Origin: an uncultured Bacilli bacterium
GTDB taxonomy: Bacteria; Bacillota_I; Bacilli_A; RF39; UBA660
DNA length: 5,983 nt
Reading direction: 5' to 3'
Assembly: GCA_910586295.1 (NCBI GenBank)
Contig: CAJUGE010000106.1
Coordinates: 1-5,983, forward strand
Shown: in pieces, positions 1 to 5,733 of the stretch
How the letters are laid out: each line of letters starts with the position of its first letter
How positions within the stretch are numbered: the first letter of the stretch is position 1
Program-made: the position numbers and the translations under genes
The notes under the pieces: model-generated
What the model was told of the DNA's origin: nothing
The model's database searches: none
Seen by the model: the letters and a program-made list of their open reading frames with translations, nothing else

Positions 1-140
1 AGCCTTTTTCATTGTGAAGTTGATATTCTTTAAGTCCTCTTATGTAGAAATCTTTGTTTCTATCTTCAATATAGAATGGCATTATATCATTAGTCAAACA
101 TTCTCTAAACATAATCATTCTGCCTACTCTGCCATTTCCA
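1..140. repeat. Terminal direct repeat, left copy (140 bp, identical to 5844-5983)
   Basis: Bases 1-140 match bases 5844-5983 exactly by eye, in the same orientation and flush with both ends of the window. Both copies cover the same part of a Fic-family coding region read on the minus strand. An exact overlap that begins at base 1 and ends at the last base is what a circular or cyclic assembly graph produces. It could also be a genuine tandem duplication or a contig that stops in a repeat. If closed, the unique length is 5843 bp. Confidence 0.95.
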
Positions 141-172
141 TAAAAACAGGATATTTCTATCCCAATTCTAAT
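1..172 (-). pseudogene. Fic-family fragment, left copy, with damaged active-site motif
   Basis: Fic proteins transfer AMP or related groups from nucleotides to target proteins, using the motif HPFx(D/E)GNGRxGR. Read on the minus strand, this stretch gives GNGRVGRMIMF followed by residues identical to the right-hand copy, and runs off base 1. Upstream of GNGR the frame reads EISCFY where a Fic protein would have HPF plus one residue plus D or E, so the catalytic His and the acidic residue are absent. An in-frame TAA lies at 173-175. No start codon or ribosome binding site is apparent before the internal ATG at 116-118, which lies after the motif. If the window is circular, this frame joins the right-hand copy to give about 93 codons, much shorter than a functional Fic domain. 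It is most likely a broken remnant, although the upstream residues could also be unrelated sequence at a recombination junction. Confidence 0.6.
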
Positions 173-259
173 TTACTTAATACTTAAACTTTCGGAAGAA
201 CCTACCTAAATTATCTATTTTTAATTTTTTGCAATTTCACAGTTTCTATTAATTTAACA

Positions 260-1876
260 TTATCTTGATCTACCTTTAGTTTCATTTACAATTTCATAAG
301 AATATAATCTATCCAGTTGTTCCTCAGTAATATTAATTACCTTTCCACCCTTAGGATTAATTTTTTCGCCACCAAATACAATCCAAATTGCATCAATTGA
401 CATATCAGGCATAGAAGCTTCTCCATCAGTAAAAATTATTTTATTTTCAACTCTTCTGGAAAAAGCTCTGACCGCAACATCAAAGTCAGTTCCGCCACCA
501 CCTTCAAATGTCATGTTTTCAATATCTTCTTCAGTTCTTATCTCATGAAAGCCATAGAACTCTGTATCAAAACATCCTACTTTTAATCTGGAATGTTGTA
601 ATATATTTTTACATTCTCTCAAAAAGTTCTTTAATAAAACTTCATTAATTGAACCACTTGTATCTAATACTATTTCTGTTTCTGGCATAGGTTGTTCTTC
701 CAAATTAGCCACAACAATCCCATCTTCTATAGAGGCATTTTTATATGACCAATCAACATCATATTTAATTGCTTCTCTTAAAACATATCTCCAATCAATG
801 AGTGGTTTTGCAGTCCCTATATCTTCAATTGTTCTAATATCTCTATTAGTTGACGTTCCTGCTGTAGATGCTTGTTTTGCTATTGCTTGCTTTAATTCTT
901 CAAGTTGTTTTTTCTTATCTTCACGATTTTTCTTAAAAGCATCTTTCTCTCCCATCTCTTCTAATTCTTCTTGTTTCTTTTCAAGTTCACTTTTAGTTTT
1001 TTCTTGTTTATCTTTTTGTTTATTTAGTATTTTATCTAATAAACTTTCTTTTTTATCAGAGGTTTTACTTTGCTCTTCTTTATGCTTTTTTACTGCCTCT
1101 TCCCATAAACTGTGAGTATCATGTCCCACATCTCTTTTTGAAGAATCTTGTTCTTCTTGTTGCTCAGAATCTGAACTGTCTCCACTGCTTTGCCCTTTCT
1201 GTTGCACATTTTGATCTTGATTTTGAGAACTATTACTTCCAGAACTACTTTGATTTTTAGAATCACTTTGCTGTTCATCGCTACCGCCTTGACTTTCGCT
1301 AGAACTTTGTTGTTCATTTTGACTATTTCCTTGCTCCTGACTTCCAGATTGACTTTGATGCTCAGAATCTCCTTTTTGAGTCTGTTCTTGACTAGATTCT
1401 CCGCTACTAGAATCACTTTGACTTTGATTTTGGTCTTGATTTTGACTATTACCTTGTCCATTTTGTTTTTGCTGTTTTTGTTGTTTTTCTTGTAATAGTT
1501 TTTCATATAATTGTTCAGCATCATAATTAATAGCTTCTGCCATATCAACACCACCAGGAGCTAATTTCAAACCATCTTTTTTTAAAAATTGATTAATTAC
1601 TCCATCAGTCGCGATATTCCATAATTCTAGATCTTTACCTTCGCTCCTTAATATATGATTAAATGCAATATGACATACTTCATGAGCAAATATAAATGTT
1701 TGTTCATCACGACCTAATCCTTCCAAATATTCAGGATTATAATATATTGTTTTTCCATCAGTACCTGCAGTTGGTATTCCCATATTTTCTTTACAATCAA
1801 TACTTGCTACCACACTACCAAAAAAAGGATATTTAACAAGCATTTTTCTCTTTAAAGCTTCTATATCGTATTTCAT
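260..1876 (-). CDS. DUF2201-type metallopeptidase-VWA protein (MoxR partner)
   Basis: This 538-residue protein has three parts. Residues 1-130 resemble the DUF2201 N-terminal putative metallopeptidase domain: HEVCH at 65-69 is an HExxH zinc motif, and D91 in NIATDGVIN is a candidate third ligand. Residues about 131-250 are a low-complexity linker of Q, S, N, E and G, followed by a charged, probably coiled-coil stretch to about 335. Residues about 398-505 are a VWA domain with a full MIDAS: DTSGS (405-409), T463 in GGGGTDF and D484 in FTDG. No signal peptide or membrane segment is visible, so it should be cytoplasmic. The ATG follows a GAGGT ribosome site that overlaps the TGA stop of the preceding gene 10 nt upstream, which suggests translational coupling. 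VWA proteins beside MoxR ATPases act as adaptors or substrates of the ATPase; the intact HExxH suggests this one is also the hydrolytic effector. Family and motifs are clear; the substrate is unknown. Confidence 0.88.
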   Translation of the reverse strand: MKYDIEALKRKMLVKYPFFGSVVASIDCKENMGIPTAGTDGKTIYYNPEYLEGLGRDEQTFIFAHEVCHIAFNHILRSEGKDLELWNIATDGVINQFLKKDGLKLAPGGVDMAEAINYDAEQLYEKLLQEKQQKQQKQNGQGNSQNQDQNQSQSDSSSGESSQEQTQKGDSEHQSQSGSQEQGNSQNEQQSSSESQGGSDEQQSDSKNQSSSGSNSSQNQDQNVQQKGQSSGDSSDSEQQEEQDSSKRDVGHDTHSLWEEAVKKHKEEQSKTSDKKESLLDKILNKQKDKQEKTKSELEKKQEELEEMGEKDAFKKNREDKKKQLEELKQAIAKQASTAGTSTNRDIRTIEDIGTAKPLIDWRYVLREAIKYDVDWSYKNASIEDGIVVANLEEQPMPETEIVLDTSGSINEVLLKNFLRECKNILQHSRLKVGCFDTEFYGFHEIRTEEDIENMTFEGGGGTDFDVAVRAFSRRVENKIIFTDGEASMPDMSIDAIWIVFGGEKINPKGGKVINITEEQLDRLYSYEIVNETKGRSR

Positions 1877-1886
1877 AATTTATACC

Positions 1887-2279
1887 TCATATTTGTGCAA
1901 CTAATGAGTATATTTCTTCGTTTATTTTATCCTTATTAATTTCGTTAGCAGTTACAATAATAACACAACTCTTTGGTAATTCAAAAGTAGATATTTTTCT
2001 ATGTTCTAATAATTCACAAAACTTTAGTTGTTCTTCTTTTGAAATAGTATCAATCTTATCTATTATCAAAAATTTGCTTTCATTAGTTTGAGTTATTTCA
2101 CTAAGCCATTTAGGTGGTATAAAATCTATTCCATCATAATGACCATTTAATTCTTTATTATCAATATTAGCAGGTATTACAACTGCACCTTTGACATCTT
2201 TTCCAAAGATAAAATCAACTAATATAGGTGCAACATTCGCTCTTATATATGACATTAATAATTCTTGTCTTTTTTCCAT
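1887..2279 (-). CDS. Small AAA-like protein without a P-loop (degenerate MoxR paralogue)
   Basis: This 130-residue protein looks like a cut-down copy of the AAA core encoded just upstream. PPKWLSEI (55-62) matches PPTWLKKL there, and NKELNGHY (41-48) matches PESLNGKSVY. FLIIDKID (70-77) takes the place of the Walker B strand FLDEI, and VIIVTAN (106-112) the place of sensor 1 IVAAGN. There is no GxxxxGK[ST], and the Walker B glutamate is Lys75, so it should neither bind nor hydrolyse ATP in the usual way. It also lacks the C-terminal lid. Its ATG overlaps the upstream stop by one base (TAATG), behind a strong AAGAGGAGGT site, so the two proteins are probably made in coordinated amounts. Possible roles are a non-catalytic subunit in a hetero-oligomeric ring, or a linker to the VWA protein. 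Real gene: high confidence. AAA relationship: moderate, based on motif spacing by eye. Confidence 0.75.
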   Translation of the reverse strand: MEKRQELLMSYIRANVAPILVDFIFGKDVKGAVVIPANIDNKELNGHYDGIDFIPPKWLSEITQTNESKFLIIDKIDTISKEEQLKFCELLEHRKISTFELPKSCVIIVTANEINKDKINEEIYSLVAQI

Positions 2280-3031
2280 TATCTTCTTATACCTCCTCTT
2301 GGCATATCAGCAAGTTTTGCTTCTGCAATTCTTTCTAATCTTTCCTCATCGCCATGTGTCCATAAAGCATCAAAAATTGCTCCAAATTCTGCACCTAAAT
2401 CTGTTACAAAACCTCTTACTTTTTCAAGATTATCTTCATCTACTTGTGATAATCCCATAGTTGTAGCATATCTTTCTGCAGTGTTTAATGCTTGTATGTC
2501 TTTATCAGTATAAGTTCCATTAATAACATCATCTAATGTTATAACTTGTTGATTACAGAATTGTACGAATTCTCTTGTTATATCTTCCCCAACTAATGCT
2601 CTTAACATTTCTGGACTACCTGTTGCATATAGCATTTTAGAAGCCATTTCCCACTTTCTTGGATCTGCATTAGGTTTTTCACCATCATACTTACTTCTTA
2701 ATGTTTCGCCTTTCTTATAAGCAATATAAGAATAGATAGCAGGATGTATATTATTTTCACTTGCCCATCTTAACCAACTTTCAGTTGTTGTTTTTATGTA
2801 TACATGAGCAAATCTATTAAATAATGGTTCTGCTAATTGATTTGCAGCTAGCGAATCTTTCATATCATTTCCAGCCGCAACAATTCTAGCATTATCTGGC
2901 AATTTCCAAATACCATTAACTTCTCTATCTAAGACTATATTAAATGCAATACCTTGAATACTAGGAAGAGCATTTGTTATTTCATCTAAAAATACAATAT
3001 GGTATCTATCTGGTTCTTTTTCGCATTTTTC
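2279..3031 (-). pseudogene. C-terminal part of the MoxR-type AAA+ ATPase, cut off by an in-frame stop
   Basis: These 250 codons follow in the same reading frame directly after the TAA at 3032-3034. They hold the rest of the AAA+ module. Walker B is HIVFLDEI, with D and E encoded at 2986-2981. IVAAGN is the sensor 1 strand, EPLFNRF holds a likely arginine finger, and a helical lid domain runs to the end (MPRGGIRR). Counting through from 4207, the undivided protein would be 642 residues with the stop position read as an amino acid. No ATG or ribosome site restarts translation after the stop. The first plausible starts are an ATT or the TTG at 2900-2902, and the latter lies past Walker B, so independent production of a working ATPase is unlikely. 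Either this allele is inactive, the TAA is read through, or it is a sequencing error. The sequence downstream of the stop is not decayed, which favours a recent change or an error. Confidence 0.82.
2291..2300 (-). promoter_or_regulatory. Strong ribosome binding site for the small AAA-like gene
   Basis: AAGAGGAGGT on the minus strand lies 11 nt before the ATG at 2277-2279, inside the last codons of the ATPase frame. It fixes the start of the 130-residue protein and allows its translation even if ribosomes stop early in the ATPase frame. Confidence 0.8.
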
Positions 3032-4207
3032 TTATAATTTTTTTAGCCAAGTTGGAGGAACATCCATCATTTCTCCTGTTGCTTGATTGTAAACACTTTT
3101 ACCATTCAAACTTTCTGGTGTTGCATTACGAAGATAAATTATTTCACAAGTTGGATCTATTTGTTTTACCCTTGCACTCTTACCTTCACTAGATTGACCA
3201 TGCAAAAATACTGCTACACCGCTTTCTATTGCCCCTTTAATGATTTCTTCTTCACTTACTTGTCCAAAATTTAGTCCATAAGGATTTCTTCTTTTCTCAG
3301 CTCTTTTTTGTTCTTCTTCATATTCTTTCTTTTCTTCTGGTGTCATATCGTGGGCACGAGTGAAAGTTGCAGTTTGAGTTAAATCCCTTAGCATATGTTT
3401 ATCAAGATACTCTTTCATATCAGTTGTTGAAAAATCACCATTATAACTTTTATCATCAGTATGAAATCTTATTCCTGATAATAATCCTCTTTTAGATACT
3501 AAAGTTTGAGTTCTGTCATCAATTAACCATTTTACAGGTGATACTTCTACCCAAACATAATCTCCATTTCTGTATGATTCGCCATTTGATAATTTAAAAC
3601 TATTACTCCCATAATCAGAATTAGCTCTGATACGAATGTATTTTTTTCCATTATAATCATATTCTTCGTATGTTACTGGTTGAAAATATTGTGAGTAATC
3701 ATCATATTTTGTTTTATCAAAAGTGTAGTCTCTACCTGTTTGTCTTAGGTTTCCTCTTTGATATTCATTTTCTAATCTTCTTTGAACATCTGAATCAGGT
3801 GCATATTGAGGGTATTCACCATATTCAACTTCTTCTGTTCCATTGTATCCCCTCACTCTGTTCGGGGAGATTTGAGAGAAAATGAAAGATGATAGCAAAG
3901 CTGGGCGGACGGCGCCAGAGCGTTTATATCTATAGAAGTTACACCTAGAACCATCTCCATTTACGCCGCGAACATCCCCATCGCCATCAGAAGATCTAGT
4001 ATAAACCCATCCTGTTCTTCCCTTTAAACTATTATCATCTGGTGCCATGTAAGAACAACTATCCTCACAATATCCACCTGTTAATATTACTAAATCAGTA
4101 ATAGCAGACTTAGTCCCATATTTTTCTAAAACATCTAATTGTCTGCCACCATTAACTCCCCAAACTTCTTGTTCAGAAAGTAAAGTTAATTCCTTATCGA
4201 AATTCAT
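3032..4207 (-). CDS. Lectin-fold variable domain fused to N-terminal half of MoxR-type AAA+ ATPase
   Basis: This 391-residue product has three parts. Residues about 30-125 look like a C-type-lectin/FGE-like (DUF6273-type) fold of the kind DGRs diversify: TDLVILTGGY, GRTGW, then a D/G/N/R-rich stretch closing with SGAVRPAL (97-104). Residues about 125-280 are a second related segment (VEYGEYPQ, later WVEVSPVKWLID and a TDMKEYLDKHMLRDL helix). A charged helix (288-307) leads into the ATPase: GQSSEGKS (337-344) is Walker A, and the strand EIIYLRNAT follows. The frame ends in TAA straight after PPTWLKKL, before Walker B, yet the same frame continues open at 3031-2279. The start is an ATG 4 nt after a GGTGG ribosome site. 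There is no signal peptide. The inferred role is a sensor whose lectin-like head binds a variable ligand and whose ATPase ring acts on the VWA partner encoded downstream. Domain calls are from motifs only; the RPAL and P-loop motifs are clear, the fold name less so. Confidence 0.85.
   Translation of the reverse strand: MNFDKELTLLSEQEVWGVNGGRQLDVLEKYGTKSAITDLVILTGGYCEDSCSYMAPDDNSLKGRTGWVYTRSSDGDGDVRGVNGDGSRCNFYRYKRSGAVRPALLSSFIFSQISPNRVRGYNGTEEVEYGEYPQYAPDSDVQRRLENEYQRGNLRQTGRDYTFDKTKYDDYSQYFQPVTYEEYDYNGKKYIRIRANSDYGSNSFKLSNGESYRNGDYVWVEVSPVKWLIDDRTQTLVSKRGLLSGIRFHTDDKSYNGDFSTTDMKEYLDKHMLRDLTQTATFTRAHDMTPEEKKEYEEEQKRAEKRRNPYGLNFGQVSEEEIIKGAIESGVAVFLHGQSSEGKSARVKQIDPTCEIIYLRNATPESLNGKSVYNQATGEMMDVPPTWLKKL
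3848..3868. other. Short GC-rich inverted repeat just 3' of the variable stretch
   Basis: TCCCC (3848-3852) and GGGGA (3864-3868) flank 11 bases. It lies shortly after the RPAL codons in gene orientation, where DGR target genes often carry a small hairpin or cruciform that helps target recognition. The stem is only 5 bp, so this is a weak candidate. Confidence 0.3.
3896..4012 (-). other. Candidate DGR variable region (codons 66-104 of the lectin-like domain)
   Basis: This stretch runs from the GW of GRTGW to RPAL. Its GC content is visibly higher than the surrounding AT-rich DNA, with runs such as GGCGCCGTCCGCCCAGC. It encodes polar and aromatic residues (D, G, R, N, Y, F, C) between two conserved anchors. 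The position matches where DGR variable repeats sit in lectin-fold targets, near the end of the fold, and an RT gene lies just upstream. No second, adenine-differing copy was found elsewhere in the window, so its status as a variable repeat is inferred from composition and domain position only. Limits are approximate; the invariant 3' segment may extend to about 3845. Confidence 0.5.
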
Positions 4208-4260
4208 TTAAACCACCATTATTATTTTATCATATTTTCCCTACATTTCTTCACTTTTTT

Positions 4261-4296
4261 TGTTAATTTTACAAATTTATTTTTGTAAAATTAACA
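4261..4296. terminator. Perfect 15-bp hairpin between RT and lectin-ATPase genes
   Basis: TGTTAATTTTACAAA (4261-4275) is exactly complementary to 4282-4296, with a 6-base loop TTTATT. It begins one base after the RT stop codon. On the minus strand, the direction of the genes, it is followed by a run of A rather than T, so it is not a textbook intrinsic terminator in that direction. On the plus strand it is followed by ATTATTTAT, a poor T tract. It may shield the 3' end of the RT message, act as a processing point, or weaken read-through into the lectin-ATPase gene. Confidence 0.5.
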
Positions 4297-5316
4297 TTAT
4301 TTATCAATTAAGCACATTTTTTGAAAAAATTTTTCATCAGAATATAAAATATGAGCATAAAAAGCATTTTTTCTAATATCTACATATTCTTTATCAATAA
4401 TCCCTTTTGATTGGAGTTTTGATAATGTTTTTAAATGCCTTCTTAACCTCTTTTTAGAAGATAATCTTAACTTTCTTATAACTTTACCACTATTTGATAA
4501 AGTATGCCTAAAACCTAAAAAATCTATTCCATTAGATGCTATTCCTATTTGTGTTTTTTGATTCAATTCAAGATCTAGTTCATTATTGCAAACTTCATTT
4601 ATTCTTTTTAAACAATGTTGCAGATATTTTTTATCGCGATGTATCAATATAAAATCATCCATATATCTAACATAGCATTTAATTCTTAATTCTTCTTTTA
4701 CTAACCTATCAATTCTATCCAAAAAGAACAATGCAAACCATTGACTTGATTGATTACCTAATGGTAATCCCCTATCAATATTATTAGGTTGCTCCTTTAT
4801 TATTTTTTCTAAAAACCACATTTCATCTTCACTAAAACCTAATTTTCGTAATTTTTCTAATAAAATATTGTGATTTACACTTGGAAAATACTTTCTTATA
4901 TCACATTTCAAATAATATACTCTATTGTTATTCTCTTTAAAAAATTCTTTTTTTAAAAATTCATCTAATCTATTCATACCAAATAATGTCCCTTTACCTT
5001 TTCTACATGCAACATTATCGTATATTAATCTTTTATCAATTCTTGGTATTAATGAATGTTCACAAAAACACATAAGTAATACCCTATCCTTATATGGCAA
5101 AGCTTCTATTAATCTCTTCTTAGGTTCATAAATAATGAATTGCTTATATTTACCAACTTTGTATTTTTTCGTTATTATCTCATTTATTAGCTTATATATA
5201 TTTTCAGACAAATTAACTTCAAATCTTATTACCTCACCTTTATGTTGCTTTGATTTTCTACATTTTTTATGTGCCTCATAAATATTTTTAAATGTAAATA
5301 TATCCTCTAATTTCAT
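4297..5316 (-). CDS. Reverse transcriptase, diversity-generating-retroelement type
   Basis: This 339-residue RT starts at the ATG at 5314-5316, five bases after a GGAGG site; an in-frame TTG farther upstream has no such site. RT motifs appear in order: YLKCDIRKYFPSVNH with catalytic D139, GLPLGNQSSQWFA (183-195), YVRYMDDFILI with catalytic D220-D221, an LDLELNQKT stretch, and GIDFLGF (263-269), followed by a basic thumb (RLSSKKRLRRHLK). The GLPLGNxxSQ form of motif 4 is typical of DGR RTs, and the length fits that group. There is no group II intron maturase or endonuclease domain, and no retron-type C-terminal hallmark was recognised. DGR RTs copy a template-repeat RNA with adenine-specific errors into a target gene. 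Here the lectin-ATPase gene begins about 90 bp downstream. No Avd- or HRDC-type accessory gene and no template repeat are seen. RT: near certain. DGR assignment: likely. Confidence 0.88.
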   Translation of the reverse strand: MKLEDIFTFKNIYEAHKKCRKSKQHKGEVIRFEVNLSENIYKLINEIITKKYKVGKYKQFIIYEPKKRLIEALPYKDRVLLMCFCEHSLIPRIDKRLIYDNVACRKGKGTLFGMNRLDEFLKKEFFKENNNRVYYLKCDIRKYFPSVNHNILLEKLRKLGFSEDEMWFLEKIIKEQPNNIDRGLPLGNQSSQWFALFFLDRIDRLVKEELRIKCYVRYMDDFILIHRDKKYLQHCLKRINEVCNNELDLELNQKTQIGIASNGIDFLGFRHTLSNSGKVIRKLRLSSKKRLRRHLKTLSKLQSKGIIDKEYVDIRKNAFYAHILYSDEKFFQKMCLIDK

Positions 5317-5326
5317 AATTGCCTCC

Positions 5327-5395
5327 AAAAAATAATAAAAAGCACCCCTTATAACTTGCAAAGATAAATAATTATCGTTGTTTGTGTGAGTGCTT
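5327..5395 (-). terminator. Terminator-like stem and T tract just before the RT ribosome site
   Basis: On the minus strand AAGCACTC (5395-5388) can pair with GGGTGCTT (5347-5340), eight pairs including one G-U. The stem encloses an inner hairpin GATAA-TTAT-TTATC (5376-5363). The outer stem is followed by TTTATTATTTTTT and then the GGAGG of the RT gene. A stem plus T tract placed here could end a short leader RNA, leaving the RT to be made by read-through. The long loop makes it an atypical terminator. Confidence 0.45.
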
Positions 5396-5450
5396 ATAAT
5401 TTATCCACCGCACTTTTTATAGCGGTTAGAAAAGTGGAAGATTCCTTTGC
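5327..5450 (-). ncRNA. Candidate structured RNA leader upstream of the RT
   Basis: About 120 bases before the RT gene hold several possible stems on the minus strand. ACCGC (5426-5422) pairs with GCGGT (5411-5407), flanked by TCC and GGA. A competing pairing is CACTTTT (5436-5430) with AAAAGTG (5417-5411). The AAGCACTC/GGGTGCTT stem with its inner hairpin follows toward the RT. The density of pairing, the mutually exclusive folds and the position directly before an RT resemble RT-associated RNAs of retrons, DGRs and defence RTs. It shows no similarity to the lectin variable region, so it is not a recognisable template repeat. The 5' limit and any promoter are not defined. Conservation has not been tested. 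Confidence 0.4.
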
Positions 5451-5505
5451 TTTAAAGTTCTGATATATTTTACCTTATCACTGGACAGTTTTTCTTTTTT
5501 AATAA

Positions 5506-5553
5506 AAAGTAGATATATTTGGACTTTAATCTTAGGCTTCTTATATCTACTTT
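5506..5553. repeat. 12-bp inverted repeat at the left end of the small mobile element
   Basis: AAAGTAGATATA (5506-5517) is exactly complementary to 5542-5553, with a 24-base loop that contains most of the left terminal repeat of the mobile element. On the minus strand the second arm is followed by TTATT, so it may also act as a terminator for transcripts arriving from the Fic fragment. Confidence 0.6.
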
Positions 5554-5729
5554 ATTATTGCTCTTGTAACACTCTCCTTGTTATAATGTAGTTGTTAAAT
5601 ATACATAATAAGGTGGTGTTACATGTTTAAATTATACAATACTCAAGTAGATTTTTCTACTAATATTAAATATTTTCTTTCTAATATTTTTCCTATTTTT
5701 CAAAAAATATAAAAAGAAACCTAAGATTA
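5527..5729. mobile_element. Internally deleted insertion sequence (MITE-like), about 203 bp
   Basis: TAATCTTAGGCTTCTT (5527-5542) and the reverse complement of 5714-5729, TAATCTTAGGTTTCTT, agree at 15 of 16 positions and form terminal inverted repeats. Between them lies the promoter-like start of an insertion sequence on the plus strand: a TATAAT at 5582-5587 with a poor -35, a GGTGG ribosome site and a 29-codon transposase-like ORF that stops just before the right repeat. No clear target-site duplication was found, so the exact ends are uncertain. The element lies between the end of the Fic fragment and the RT leader and is oriented against the other genes. Confidence 0.6.
5623..5712 (+). 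pseudogene. Truncated transposase N-terminus (29 codons)
   Basis: The ATG at 5623-5625 follows AAGGTGG by a few bases, a good ribosome site, and opens a 29-residue frame beginning MFKLYNTQVDFSTNIKYFL. It ends in TAA two bases before the right inverted repeat. The sequence resembles the start of DDE transposases from Firmicutes as I recall them, but it is too short to place in a family. Almost all of the catalytic domain is missing, so it cannot be active; the element would need a transposase supplied in trans. Confidence 0.5.
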
Positions 5730-5733
5730 TCTC

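Noticed and set aside
798..1115. Plus-strand open frame opposite the coiled-coil part of the VWA gene
   Set aside because: It is an S/F/L-rich antisense shadow of lysine- and glutamate-rich coding and has no recognisable domain.
1090..1554. Long open frames on both strands inside the Q/S/N linker of the VWA gene
   Set aside because: They are by-products of the low-complexity CAA/TCA/AAT-rich coding sequence, giving repetitive K/V/I-rich or L/T-rich peptides with no motifs.
3032..3034. Alternative genetic code with TAA as a sense codon
   Set aside because: TAA ends the RT, the VWA protein, the ATPase itself and the Fic fragment at natural positions, so it is used as a stop here.
3025..3050. 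Programmed or accidental frameshift at the A run before the ATPase stop
   Set aside because: The coding before and after the TAA is in the same frame. Shifting by -1 or +1 at the seven-A run leads to stops within about 20 codons, so a single indel cannot explain or repair the break.
5359..5361. TTG as the RT start, adding 15 residues
   Set aside because: It lies inside the hairpin leader with no ribosome site, whereas the ATG at 5314-5316 has GGAGG at ideal spacing and starts where RT similarity begins.
5564..5587. Strong promoter for the transposase fragment
   Set aside because: TATAAT is present at 5582-5587, but TTGTAA lies only 12 bases upstream, and the hexamer at proper spacing (TTGCTC) is a poor match, so it is not listed as a separate promoter.
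5362..5733. Template repeat for the RT in the region upstream of it
   Set aside because: No stretch here resembles 3845-4012, even allowing changes at template adenines; the GC-rich runs of the variable region are missing.
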